Assembly: GCA_024742475.1 (NCBI GenBank)
Contig: JANSYI010000004.1
Coordinates: 1 to 64,000 of the forward strand
DNA length: 64,000 nt
DNA from: a bacterium
GTDB taxonomy: Bacteria; Myxococcota_A; Polyangia; Nannocystales; Nannocystaceae
Reading direction: 5' to 3'
The notes under the pieces are model-generated. The model saw nothing but the letters and a program-made list of their open reading frames with translations. It made no database searches and was not told where the DNA came from. Position numbers and translations under genes: made by a program. Below, piece by piece: positions 1 to 10,828 of the stretch; position 1 is the first letter of the stretch; every line of letters begins with the position of its first letter.

Positions 1-183
1 CGCAGTGCATAACGGCGCCCTCACCATGCATAGCTTCGTTGGTCATCGGTCACTGGTGCCCAACCAGCTCCCTCTTCCCGCCTTGCTCTGCATGGCGATG
101 ACGCCGTTCTGCATACGCGGGACTTTTTCCACAGCCTGCTAGCGTCCGGAATGCTCGCGCCTCGCTGACGCGTTGCGGCCCCG
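1..183. other. Non-coding leader of the window
   Basis: I see no convincing gene here. The only open frames are short and lack the codon pattern of the neighbours. The stretch at 129-142 (CCACAGCCTGCTAG) resembles, with one mismatch, the end of the inverted-repeat element at 7869-8032. It may therefore be a remnant of a dispersed repeat. A 12-base string GGGACTTTTTCC just before it recurs near 49991. Confidence 0.4.
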
Positions 184-1149
184 ATGGGCTGGGCAGCGGT
201 ACTCCTCGTCTTCTCGTCGCTTGCCGGCGGCACCCCCTCGATTCCTGCAGGGCTCGGTGAAGTCTGTGGCCTCGCCTCCGATCCACCCCCCGATCAGCTG
301 ACCAACGATACGCACTACCTCGTCTCGAACGAGCGGCGCCTCGACCTGCTGCGGGAGGACGTGGAGGGCAGCGCCGGCGTCTACATCGGCGTCGGTGCGG
401 CGCAGAACTATCTGCTGGCAGGGTGGGCCTCGCCGTCGTTCATGGTCCTCGTCGACTTCGATCAAGACGTCGTCGACCTGCACGCCCTGCACACCGCCTT
501 CTTGGCGCACGCGAGCGACGGCGAGCAGTTCGAGGCGCTGTGGTCCGAGGAGTCGACCCCGACGGTGAGGCGGCTGCTGGCCGTTGCCGCGCCCGAGCCG
601 ACGCGGCGCGCCCGGCTGATGGCGCTGTACGCCCGCGCGCGGCCGGACGTCGCCGCAGGGCTGGCCAAGACACGTGCACGCAGCGACGAGCTCGGCGTCC
701 CCACGTACCTGAGCGACGACGCGCAGTATGGCCGCATCGCTGCCCTGGCCCGCACGGGGAAGATCGTCGCCAAGCGGGGGGACTTCACCCAGCCCGGGGT
801 GGTCCTCGCGCTCGGCGACGCCCTGCGCAACGCGGGCGCGCACGTGGGGGTGCTCTACCTGAGCAACATCGAGCAGTACTTCATGTATGGCGAGGGCTAT
901 CGCTCCAACATTTCCGGCCTGCCGATGAACGCGCACACGGCGGTGTTGCGCACGCTCCCCGCACGCCCCGCAGGGTTCGAGTACATCGCCCAGCGCGGCG
1001 ATCACATGCAGGCCTGGGTCGCCTCCAAACACGTCCGCTCGGTCTACCGCGTGCGCGGGATGACCAAGGGCATGGAGCGTCCCGCGAGCACGCGCATCGA
1101 GGTGGGCCCGCCCCCGCCGCGCCGTTTGCGCGCAGGCAAACCCAAATAA
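184..1149 (+). CDS. LIC_10091-like conserved protein
   Basis: This 321-residue protein begins with a hydrophobic stretch (MGWAAVLLVFSSLAGG) that could be a signal peptide or anchor. The conserved body starts at YLVSNERRLDLL (about residue 47), followed by GVYIGVGAAQNYLLAGW (about 63-79) and a late YLSNIEQYF (about 225). This pattern fits the uncharacterised LIC_10091-type family I recall from Leptospira and myxobacteria; the assignment is from memory and no catalytic role is claimed. The chosen ATG is the first in frame and keeps the hydrophobic leader. The next gene begins about 55 bases downstream on the same strand, so co-transcription with the hydrolase and TerY-P set is possible but not shown. 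Confidence 0.6.
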   Translation: MGWAAVLLVFSSLAGGTPSIPAGLGEVCGLASDPPPDQLTNDTHYLVSNERRLDLLREDVEGSAGVYIGVGAAQNYLLAGWASPSFMVLVDFDQDVVDLHALHTAFLAHASDGEQFEALWSEESTPTVRRLLAVAAPEPTRRARLMALYARARPDVAAGLAKTRARSDELGVPTYLSDDAQYGRIAALARTGKIVAKRGDFTQPGVVLALGDALRNAGAHVGVLYLSNIEQYFMYGEGYRSNISGLPMNAHTAVLRTLPARPAGFEYIAQRGDHMQAWVASKHVRSVYRVRGMTKGMERPASTRIEVGPPPPRRLRAGKPK

Positions 1150-1203
1150 AAGGTTGTCGAACTAAAAATAGGGGTCACCATGGGATCGAAAGAGACGCGA
1201 CCC

Positions 1204-2001
1204 ATGAAGACCCACCTCTTGCTCATCGATCCGCAGAACGACTTTTGTGACCCGGCGGGTGCCCTGTACGTCCCCGGAGCCGAGCGCGACATCGACCGCC
1301 TCGCGGCCATGATCGACCGTGTCGGCGACCGCCTCGAGGACATTCACGTCACCCTCGACTCCCACCGCAAGGTCGACATCAGCCACCCCATGTGGTGGCG
1401 CAGTGCCTCGGGCCAGCGCCCCGACCCGTTCACCCGCATCACCGCCGACGACGTCGCGCAGGGCCGATGGACGACCGCCCGACCCGCTCTGTTCGACCGC
1501 TCGCTCGCCTACCTCGAGGCGCTCGAGCGCAACGGCCGCTACCCCCACACGATCTGGCCCTACCACTGCTTGATCGGCGATGAGGGCCACTGCGTCGCAC
1601 CAAAGCTCGCCGAGGCGTTGCACGCGTGGGAGGACCGGTTCGCGGTCGTCGACGTCATCACCAAGGGCAGCAACCCGTGGACCGAGCATTTCTCGGGCGT
1701 ACAGGCCGAGGTCCCCGATCCCGAAGACCCCGGCACGCAGCTCAACAGCAGCCTCGTCGCCACGCTGATGGACGCGGACGTCATCTTGTTGGCCGGCGAG
1801 GCCCTGTCTCACTGCCTCGCCAACACCGTCCGAGACATCGCACAGCAGTTCGGCGCTCCCGAGCTCATCGCGAAGCTTCACCTGCTCACCGACGCATCCA
1901 ACCCGGTGCCCGGGTTCGAAGCCGAAGCAGACGCCTTCGTTCGCGACCTGTCCGCGCAGGGAATGACGCTCACCACCACCACTGACGCACTCGCCGCCTG
2001 A
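1204..2001 (+). CDS. Nicotinamidase/isochorismatase-like cysteine hydrolase
   Basis: A 265-residue member of the isochorismatase-like cysteine hydrolases, closest in motif to nicotinamidases, which deamidate nicotinamide to nicotinate for NAD salvage. Visible features are the N-terminal acid in LLIDPQNDF, a metal-site-like TLDSH followed by SHP, WPYHC (compare WPxHC of nicotinamidases), a candidate catalytic Lys in VITKGSN, and the candidate nucleophile Cys in EALSHCLANT. The ATG at 1204 is preferred over 1180 because it puts IDPQNDF at the usual distance from the N-terminus. The stop lies 12 bases before the vWA gene, so this is probably the first gene of the TerY-P-type operon. Actual substrate is inferred only; other amidases of the fold remain possible. 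Confidence 0.8.
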   Translation: MKTHLLLIDPQNDFCDPAGALYVPGAERDIDRLAAMIDRVGDRLEDIHVTLDSHRKVDISHPMWWRSASGQRPDPFTRITADDVAQGRWTTARPALFDRSLAYLEALERNGRYPHTIWPYHCLIGDEGHCVAPKLAEALHAWEDRFAVVDVITKGSNPWTEHFSGVQAEVPDPEDPGTQLNSSLVATLMDADVILLAGEALSHCLANTVRDIAQQFGAPELIAKLHLLTDASNPVPGFEAEADAFVRDLSAQGMTLTTTTDALAA

Positions 2002-2013
2002 AAGGACCTCGAC

Positions 2014-2754
2014 ATGCCCCGTTTCGACAACCCATCGATGGACACCCACCCCATGCCCGGCTCGACCTACGCGTTCTCGGCGGCCCGTCCGACCGATCTC
2101 GGCGCGAGCGAGTACACGCTGGTCGCCTTGGCCGCCGACCGCAGCAGCAGCGTCAGCGGCTTCGCGGCAGACATCGAGCGATGCGTGGCCGAGGTGGTCC
2201 GCAGCTGCGGTGCGAGCCCGCGCTCGGACAACCTCATGCTTCGGTTCACCACCTTCAACCACCGCGTCGAGGAGGTCCACGGCTATCGGCCCCTCATCAC
2301 CTGCTCGCCCGACGACTATCGGGGCTCGATCCGCGCCAGCGGCAGCACCGCGCTGTGCGACGCCTCGTTCACCGCGGTGCAGTCGCTGTGCACCTACGGC
2401 GCCCAGCTCGAGGGCCACGACTTCGACGTCAACGGCATCGTCTTCGTCATCACCGACGGTGCCGAGAACGCCAGCTCGACCAAGCCGGCGCAGATCAAGA
2501 AGGCGATCGCCGCCGCGCGAGCGTCCGCCCAGCTCTCGTCGCTGGTGACCGTGCTGGTCGGGGTGGGTGTGGGGAGCGCATCCCTGGGGACGATGCTCGA
2601 GGGGTTCCGCAAGGAGGCTGGCTTCGACCGCTACGTCGAGCTCGAGAAGGCCGACGCCGCCACGCTCGCGTCCCTGGCGGACTTCGTCTCCAAGAGCATC
2701 GCGGTGCAGTCCAAGGCACTGGCAACCGGAACGCAGCCGACGATCGGGTTCTGA
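2014..2754 (+). CDS. vWA-domain protein, TerY/YegL type
   Basis: A 246-residue protein formed almost entirely by a von Willebrand factor A domain. The metal-ion-dependent adhesion site is visible as DRSSSVS near residue 43, a Thr in GSTALCD near residue 111 and ITDGAEN near residue 147. It has no signal peptide, so it should be cytoplasmic. An AAAGGA-like ribosome binding site sits about 8 bases before the ATG. The stop overlaps the PP2C start (TGATG), implying translational coupling. With the following phosphatase and kinase it matches the TerY-P triad described by Aravind and colleagues and the E. coli yegL/yegK/yegI neighbourhood. TerY-like vWA proteins are thought to scaffold complexes through a bound metal; the partner here is unknown. 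Confidence 0.85.
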   Translation: MPRFDNPSMDTHPMPGSTYAFSAARPTDLGASEYTLVALAADRSSSVSGFAADIERCVAEVVRSCGASPRSDNLMLRFTTFNHRVEEVHGYRPLITCSPDDYRGSIRASGSTALCDASFTAVQSLCTYGAQLEGHDFDVNGIVFVITDGAENASSTKPAQIKKAIAAARASAQLSSLVTVLVGVGVGSASLGTMLEGFRKEAGFDRYVELEKADAATLASLADFVSKSIAVQSKALATGTQPTIGF

Positions 2755-3512
2755 TGCTCCACGTCGACGGACACTTCGCGCGCGGCCGCAGCCACGCGGT
2801 CTGCCAGGACTACGCCCTCGCCAGCGCGCGGCGAGCCGTCGTCAGCGACGGGTGCTCGAGCGCGCCCCACTCCGATGTCGGGGCGCGCCTCCTGGCCCAC
2901 GCGGCCATGAGCGCTTCGTCAACGGCGTTGGCTTCGGGTGCGTGGCTTCGTGAACCCCGGGACGCCCAGCGCCAGCTCGGGCTTCCCGCATCGTGCCTCG
3001 ACGCGACGGTCCTGATCGCCGATGCTCACGATGACGGCATCGCGGTCTCGATGTTCGGCGACGGTGTCCTCGCGGCGCGCCGACGCGACGGCCGCCTCAC
3101 CCTGATCGAGGTCAGCTTCGACGACGCCGCCCCGCCCTACCCCAGCTACGCCCTGTCCGCTGAACGGACCGCGGCCTACGCCGCCGCGGGGCTCGGCACA
3201 CCGCGGCTCCGCGGCACCACCGACGCACCCGAACCCGAACCGCGCGGCGACGCGCTGCACTGGCGTTTCTCCCGAGACCTGTGGTCTGGGGTCCTTGTGG
3301 GCAGCGACGGCCTGTGCGCCTTCGCCGACGGGCGCGGCCTCGTGCAGCCCACCACGTCGGTGGTCCAGGCGCTCTTCCGATACCCCAGCCCTCGCGGCGC
3401 CTTCGTCACCCGACGACTGCGCAAGTTCCTCTCCAAGGAGGCGCCCGCGATGGGCATCCACCCGCACGACGACGTCGCCCTCGCGGCGCTGTGTTGGAGC
3501 GACGAGCGATGA
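2754..3512 (+). CDS. PP2C-like protein phosphatase, YegK/PphC type
   Basis: A compact 252-residue PP2C-family phosphatase. Metal-binding signatures of the family are visible: CQDYALAS near residue 16, VSDGCSS near residue 27, VGSDGLCAF near residue 182 and the closing HPHDDVALA near residue 235. The shortened core resembles the E. coli YegK/PphC group rather than large PP2C proteins. The start ATG overlaps the preceding stop, and the TGA overlaps the kinase start by four bases (ATGA), so three proteins are probably made from one message. Its likely job is to remove phosphate from targets of the adjacent kinase, possibly the vWA protein; this is inference from the gene set. Confidence 0.85.
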   Translation: MLHVDGHFARGRSHAVCQDYALASARRAVVSDGCSSAPHSDVGARLLAHAAMSASSTALASGAWLREPRDAQRQLGLPASCLDATVLIADAHDDGIAVSMFGDGVLAARRRDGRLTLIEVSFDDAAPPYPSYALSAERTAAYAAAGLGTPRLRGTTDAPEPEPRGDALHWRFSRDLWSGVLVGSDGLCAFADGRGLVQPTTSVVQALFRYPSPRGAFVTRRLRKFLSKEAPAMGIHPHDDVALAALCWSDER

Positions 3513-5182
3513 GGGTCCTCGTCGACGGGCACCCCCACGACCTCCGCCAAGAGGACTTCGTCGCCGCCGGAGGGCAAGGTCGCGTGTATGCGCGCGGCGA
3601 CATCGCGTTCAAGATCTTCGACGATGCCAGCGCGACACCTCCGCGAGCGAAGCTCCAGGCCTTGCGCGCCTTGGCAGGCCCGCACGTCGCGGCGCCCGAT
3701 CGCGCGGTCACCGACACCCAAGGAGCGGTGATCGGCTACACGATGCCGTTCTTTCGCGGGGCCCACTCTTGGGCTCAGCTTTGTACGCCCGCGTTTCGGC
3801 GACGGGCAGGCATCGACGACGCAGCCGCGCTGGGCCTCGTCCACTCCCTCGGCGCCGCCCTCACCGCGATACACGCCCACGGATCGCTCGTCGTCGACCT
3901 CAGCGAGAACAACGTGCTGGTCCGAGGGCGCGAGGTCTGCCTCATCGACCTCGACAGCTGGCAGACGCCGCAGCACCGCGCGACTGCGCTCACCCCATCG
4001 ATCGCCAGCCCCCATGTCCCCACCGGACACTTCGATGTGAGCACCGATTGGTTCGCCTTTGCGGTGCTCACCTCGACGCTCCTGCTGGGCATCCACCCCT
4101 TCAAGGGCAAGCACCCCCGCATCAAGGGTCTCGCCGCGCGCATGCGGGCGGGCGTGAGCGTCTTCGACCCGTCCGTTCGGCTCCCCGCGGTGTGCCGAGA
4201 CCCCAGCTCGGTGCCGCGACCGCTGGCCCGATGGTTGCGCAGCGCCCTCGAGTCGGGGGCCTCCACCGTCCCACCGCTGGGCAGGCTCCCCACGCCCACC
4301 CGCAGGCCCGCCGCCGCCGCGCAGGGTCACCGCTACCCCGAGGCGATCCGCTGGGTGCTGGTCGAGCCCAACGCGGCGATCGTCGCCACCACGACGCGGG
4401 CGTTCGAGGATGCGCAGTGCTGGCACGACGACGCCCGCCCGCTGCGCGCGTTGGGACGAACCGCCGAGGGCCACCCCTACGTGCTGCAAGAGGGACCCGA
4501 CGGTCTGCAGGCGCGCGTCCGCGGGCTCGACGCGCGCGTCCGGGTGGATCTGCGCACCGACGACCTGCTCAGCCACGAAGGGCGCGTGTTTGCCCGCACC
4601 CGAGGGCGGCTCGTCGAGCTGCAGGTTCGCCTCGTCGGCGCGCGGCCGGTGCTGCTCACCCGTGAGGTGGCGCGAGTTCTCCCGTTGGCGACCCAACTCT
4701 TCCCCGGGGTGGCGCTGCAGAACGTGCTGGGCACTTGGCGCGCGTCCTGGCTGGGCCGCCCGGACGGGAGCCCGCAGGTCGAGCTCCCCATCGAGGCGAG
4801 CGCACAGGTCCTCGACGCCCGCAGGGCCGGAGATCGCCTCGTCGTGCTGAGCCAGCGTGACCGGGTGATCTCGCGCGACGTCTACACCCTGGGACACGAC
4901 GGGGCGGTGCGTACGCACGCCCGTGACGCAAACGTCGATCCGTGGGGCACTACATTCGTCCAGCGCGGTGAGATGTACGTAGAAGTAGGTTCGGTGGGGC
5001 TCAACGCGGTCGGTCGGAGCCCTCCCGACCCGTGGCCGGCGCTCGAAGGGCCACTGGACGCGCTCGATTTACACACCGATGGCCACCGTCTGCTCGCGAC
5101 GGCAGGTTCGGTACTGCGCGACGTCACGCCCCGCAGCGTCGGCCGCGAACGCCTCGGATTCGACGCATCTCGTTGCCGGTGA
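3509..5182 (+). CDS. YegI-like protein kinase with C-terminal beta-rich region
   Basis: A 557-residue protein. The N-terminal 260 residues form a eukaryotic-type kinase: glycine loop AAGGQGRVY near 18, Lys in IAFKIF near 34, catalytic VVDLSENNVLV near 130 in place of HRD, and LIDLDSWQ near 149 in place of DFG. The Asp and Asn catalytic residues are kept but the loops are the divergent YegI type, so activity is plausible. The C-terminal half (about 290-557) is rich in short beta strands and could be a propeller-like sensor, but I recognise no family. Overlapping ATGA with the PP2C gene marks it as the last member of the TerY-P-type triad. The following Ser/Thr kinase starts within about 30 bases. 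Confidence 0.82.
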   Translation: MRVLVDGHPHDLRQEDFVAAGGQGRVYARGDIAFKIFDDASATPPRAKLQALRALAGPHVAAPDRAVTDTQGAVIGYTMPFFRGAHSWAQLCTPAFRRRAGIDDAAALGLVHSLGAALTAIHAHGSLVVDLSENNVLVRGREVCLIDLDSWQTPQHRATALTPSIASPHVPTGHFDVSTDWFAFAVLTSTLLLGIHPFKGKHPRIKGLAARMRAGVSVFDPSVRLPAVCRDPSSVPRPLARWLRSALESGASTVPPLGRLPTPTRRPAAAAQGHRYPEAIRWVLVEPNAAIVATTTRAFEDAQCWHDDARPLRALGRTAEGHPYVLQEGPDGLQARVRGLDARVRVDLRTDDLLSHEGRVFARTRGRLVELQVRLVGARPVLLTREVARVLPLATQLFPGVALQNVLGTWRASWLGRPDGSPQVELPIEASAQVLDARRAGDRLVVLSQRDRVISRDVYTLGHDGAVRTHARDANVDPWGTTFVQRGEMYVEVGSVGLNAVGRSPPDPWPALEGPLDALDLHTDGHRLLATAGSVLRDVTPRSVGRERLGFDASRCR

Positions 5183-5210
5183 ACGACACCGCACGTTAGC
5201 ATCGGTTGCC

Positions 5211-7868
<2,658 letters not shown>

Positions 7869-7871
<3 letters not shown>

Positions 7872-8032
7872 CAGCCTGTGGTGCAACTCCGCGTGTCGGA
7901 TCGCGCCGCTTTTTCGGCGGAGGCAAGGAGCCGAAACGCAGGAATAGTGGGCCTATTTCAAGCTTTCGGCGACGCGGCATCCGCCCAAAAGGGCAAGCGA
8001 GGCGGCGCGGGGAGTTGCACCACAGGCTGCTA
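7869..8032. mobile_element. MITE-like inverted-repeat element, 164 bp
   Basis: Positions 7869-7890 and 8011-8032 are perfect 22-base inverted repeats (left end TAGCAGCCTGTGG, right end its complement) enclosing 120 bases. The interior contains further dyads: GCCG/CGGC around 7907-7918, AATAG/CTATT around 7945-7960, GCCGAAA/TTTCGGC around 7931-7970, and CCGCC/GGCGG around 7980-8006, so the transcript could fold strongly. It holds no gene. The right end continues into a 14-base palindrome GGCTGCTAGCAGCC at 8026-8039. It could be a non-autonomous transposable element or a large REP-type intergenic repeat. A terminator function for the upstream kinase is also possible. Confidence 0.7.
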
Positions 8033-8082
8033 GCAGCCCCGCCAAGGTTGATGCCCGGCGCACGCGGGTGCAGGCTGCGAGC

Positions 8083-8565
8083 ATGACGACGCGCGTGTGC
8101 TTCGTGTGCTTGGGCAACATCTGCCGATCTCCGACCGCCGAGGGCGTGTTCCGCCACCTGGTCGCCGAGCGAGGCGCGACCGACTTCGTCGTGCAGAGCG
8201 CTGGCACGGCGGCCCACCACGTCGGCGAGTCTCCCGATCGACGCGCGACCGCGACCGCGGCTCGCCGCGGCATCACACTGCAGGGTGCCGCCGCCCGCTT
8301 CGACGCCGAAGACTTCGAGCGCTTCGACTGGGTGATCGCGATGGACCGCGCCAACGCTCGCGACCTCCGCCGCCGCGCGCCCACGCCCGCCGACGAGGCC
8401 AAGGTGCACCTGCTGCGGCGCTGGGACCCACACAACACCGCCGGCGAGGCGCTCGATGTGCCCGACCCGTACTACGGGGACGCCTCGGGCTTCGACGAGG
8501 TCCTCGACATCTGCGAGCGCTCCTGCGCCGCCTTGCTGCAAGAGCTCGAGGCGGCCCGTGGCTGA
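8083..8565 (+). CDS. Low-molecular-weight protein-tyrosine-phosphatase family protein
   Basis: A 160-residue LMW-PTP. The P-loop CLGNICRS places the nucleophile Cys at residue 9 and the phosphate-binding Arg at 15. The general acid is the Asp of VPDPYYGD near residue 127. The ATG at 8083 gives the normal short N-terminus; a GTG 15 bases earlier is less likely. It overlaps the next gene by eight bases. Because that gene is a fructosamine-kinase homologue, this phosphatase may act on phosphorylated glycated proteins or free ketosamine phosphates, as reported for some LMW-PTPs encoded beside such kinases, rather than on phosphotyrosine. Regulation of tyrosine kinases of polysaccharide export is an alternative role. 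Confidence 0.9.
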   Translation: MTTRVCFVCLGNICRSPTAEGVFRHLVAERGATDFVVQSAGTAAHHVGESPDRRATATAARRGITLQGAAARFDAEDFERFDWVIAMDRANARDLRRRAPTPADEAKVHLLRRWDPHNTAGEALDVPDPYYGDASGFDEVLDICERSCAALLQELEAARG

Positions 8566-9406
8566 GCCGCTCGCCGAGTTCATCGCGCGTGCCCTCGGCG
8601 CAGCCGTGACCCGGACGCGGCGCGTCGCGGGCGGAGACATCTGCGACGCGTGGCGCGTAGATCTCGATGATGGTCGCGTCGTCTTCGCCAAGGAACACGG
8701 CGGCGGCAGTGCAATGTTCGAGGCCGAAGCCCGAGGGCTTCGGTGGCTCGCCGAGGCTGGCGCGCTCCGGACCCCCGCCGTGCTGGCCGTCTCCCCGCGG
8801 GCGCTCGTGCTCGAGTACATCGAACCTGGAGGACGCACCGCCCGGTTCGACGAAGCCTTCGGCCGAGGTCTGGCTGCGCTGCACGCCTGCACCCCCGCCT
8901 CGTTCGGCTGGGACGTCCCCGGCGTCATCGCGTCACTGCCTCAAGACAACACCCCCGAGGAGGACTGGGCCACCTTCTTGGGACAGCGCCGCCTCGCACC
9001 GCTGCTCGAGCGCTGCGTGGCCCACCAGCGGCTGCCGCCGGAGGCCGCCGGGGAGCTCGATGCCCTGCTCCGCGTCTTGCCCGACCGCCTCGGACCCGCC
9101 GAGCCTCCCGCCCGTCTGCATGGCGATCTGTGGTCGGGCAACGCGATGGCCGACCACAGCGGCGAGCCGGTGATCTACGACCCTGCGCCCTACGGCGGTC
9201 ACCGGGAGATCGACCTCGCGATGATGCGGCTGTTCGGGGGCTTCTCGCCACGCACCTTCGCTGCGTACGAGGAGGTCACGCCGCTTCTGCCCGAACACGA
9301 GGACCGGATCGAGCTGATGCAGCTGTACCCGGTGCTCGTCCACGTCGCGCTGTTCGGAGGCCACTACGCCAGCCGTGCACGCCGCACGATGCGGCGGTAC
9401 GCCTGA
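8558..9406 (+). CDS. Fructosamine/ketosamine kinase family protein
   Basis: A 282-residue member of the fructosamine-3-kinase family (protein-kinase-like/APH fold), whose bacterial members often phosphorylate ribulosamines or erythrulosamines so that the sugar adduct falls off the protein. Visible are VFAKEHGGG with the ATP-site Lys near residue 47, ALVLEYIEPGG near 90, the catalytic loop LHGDLWSGNAM near 187 and VIYDPAPYGG near 206 with the metal-binding Asp. A GTG at 8558 is used because it preserves the usual N-terminal length; the gene overlaps the phosphatase gene in another frame. The pair forms a likely two-step protein-repair unit. It ends two bases from the stop of the convergent UbiD-like gene. 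Confidence 0.88.
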   Translation: MAEPLAEFIARALGAAVTRTRRVAGGDICDAWRVDLDDGRVVFAKEHGGGSAMFEAEARGLRWLAEAGALRTPAVLAVSPRALVLEYIEPGGRTARFDEAFGRGLAALHACTPASFGWDVPGVIASLPQDNTPEEDWATFLGQRRLAPLLERCVAHQRLPPEAAGELDALLRVLPDRLGPAEPPARLHGDLWSGNAMADHSGEPVIYDPAPYGGHREIDLAMMRLFGGFSPRTFAAYEEVTPLLPEHEDRIELMQLYPVLVHVALFGGHYASRARRTMRRYA

Positions 9407-9408
9407 GT

Positions 9409-10773
9409 TCATCGCTTTGCCTTGAACTCCTTGACGTCGATCGAGTCGAGCAGGTCCTGCGGCAGCCGGTTCCGGGTGACGCTTCGGGTCGAGGACAAGG
9501 ACCGGGTGGCGTCGATGCCCATCTTCGCGCTGCGACCGTCTTCTCCGGGGCACGAGGGGTCGAGCGGCGTGCCCTGCTCGTCTGCGAACACGTGCACCTG
9601 ACGGTCGGCTTGCGTCTGCAGCGCCATCGCGGCCATCACGGCTCGGAGGTCGCCGGGCTCGACGTCGGCGTCGACCACGATCACGTGCTTGGCGTAGATG
9701 TCTGCCCGAAGCATCGCCTCGATCAGGCGGCGCGGCTCGTCGTCGTCCGCCTTGTCGATGGCGATGACGGTGGTCAGCGGCGCCGGCAAGGCGAGGTTGA
9801 CGAAGCCGGGCGCAATCGAGGCGGCCATCGTCCGCGTGCGGTGTTCGATGCCGGGCATCGAGAGCACCAGGTGCTCCATCTGCCCCGAGATGATGTCCTG
9901 AAAGAGGAACTCGTCCCGATGGGTCATCGCCGCCACCTCGAACACCGGAGTCTGCGTGCTCCCCGTGCCGTAGCCGGTGAACTCCCCGAACGGTCCTTCG
10001 TGCATGCGGGCGTCGTGGGTGACCACGCCCTCGAGCACCAGCTCTGCCCCCGCGGGCACGTACAAGTCCGGGTTGGTCACGCACGGCACGACATCGAGGG
10101 GCTGCTGCATGAGCCCGCCGATGACGTCGTACTCCTCGACGTCGGCCGCCCCCGAGTAGAGCGCACCGAGCGAGACCAGCGGATGGACCCCGATGATCAC
10201 CGCGACGGGCATGTCCTCCCCGCGCGCGGCGTACTTCTCGAAGATGCCGTGGAGGTGTTTGCCCCGCTCCATCAGGATGCCGGTGCGGTCTCGGCCCGCG
10301 ACCATCATGCGGTGATAGCTGAGGTTGGTCTTTCCCGTCTGTGGGTCGCGCGCCAGCACGATGGACGCTGTGAGGTAGGGTTGCTCGGCGTCGTCGAGGT
10401 GATAGACGAGCGGAGGCAGGATGCCGAGGTCGACGTCGGCTCCGCGTCGGACGACCTGCTGGCACGCGCCGGCCTCGACCACGCGAGGGGCCACGGGCAC
10501 CTGGGCCCGCGAGGAGAACGTCGAGGCGACCTCGCCCACCGAGCACCCGAGCGCGAGCGCCAGTCGCCCCATCGACCCACACACGTTGGTCACGACCGTC
10601 TGCTCGCTCCCCTCGACGTTGCGGAACAAGAGCATGGGCGATCGGCCCCGCTCCTCGAGCTTGGTCACGATCGCCGCGGTCTCGTACTTGGGTGAGACGG
10701 GCCTTTCGACGTCGACGACGTCGGCTTTCCGCTTGGTCCGAACGAGCTCGATGAACGTGCGCAGGTCGGTCAT
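9409..10773 (-). CDS. UbiD-family decarboxylase
   Basis: A 454-residue UbiD-like enzyme. The family uses prenylated FMN to decarboxylate or carboxylate aromatic and alpha,beta-unsaturated acids. The E-G-P-F-G-E motif (EGPFGEFTGYGTGS) carrying the paired catalytic glutamates is clear, and the N-terminal region with SPMLLFRNVEGS is typical. Length is slightly under the usual 480-500. I start at ATG 10773; an upstream ATG would add seven residues. It is the last gene of a minus-strand run (SDR, enolase-like, ACP, AMP-ligase, UbiD), lying 55 bases after the AMP-ligase. No UbiX prenyltransferase is in the window. Its substrate may be an acid made or activated by the neighbours. Confidence 0.88.
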   Translation of the reverse strand: MTDLRTFIELVRTKRKADVVDVERPVSPKYETAAIVTKLEERGRSPMLLFRNVEGSEQTVVTNVCGSMGRLALALGCSVGEVASTFSSRAQVPVAPRVVEAGACQQVVRRGADVDLGILPPLVYHLDDAEQPYLTASIVLARDPQTGKTNLSYHRMMVAGRDRTGILMERGKHLHGIFEKYAARGEDMPVAVIIGVHPLVSLGALYSGAADVEEYDVIGGLMQQPLDVVPCVTNPDLYVPAGAELVLEGVVTHDARMHEGPFGEFTGYGTGSTQTPVFEVAAMTHRDEFLFQDIISGQMEHLVLSMPGIEHRTRTMAASIAPGFVNLALPAPLTTVIAIDKADDDEPRRLIEAMLRADIYAKHVIVVDADVEPGDLRAVMAAMALQTQADRQVHVFADEQGTPLDPSCPGEDGRSAKMGIDATRSLSSTRSVTRNRLPQDLLDSIDVKEFKAKR

Positions 10774-10828
10774 GAGGCCTTCATCGTGCACCACTTCTGG
10801 GCTGGGCCGGGCCCGAGCGCGGCGGACC

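Noticed and set aside
139..1032. Long open frame on the minus strand opposite the first gene
   Set aside because: It is the antisense shadow of a gene with strong third-position GC bias; its product is Arg/Gly-rich and resembles no family.
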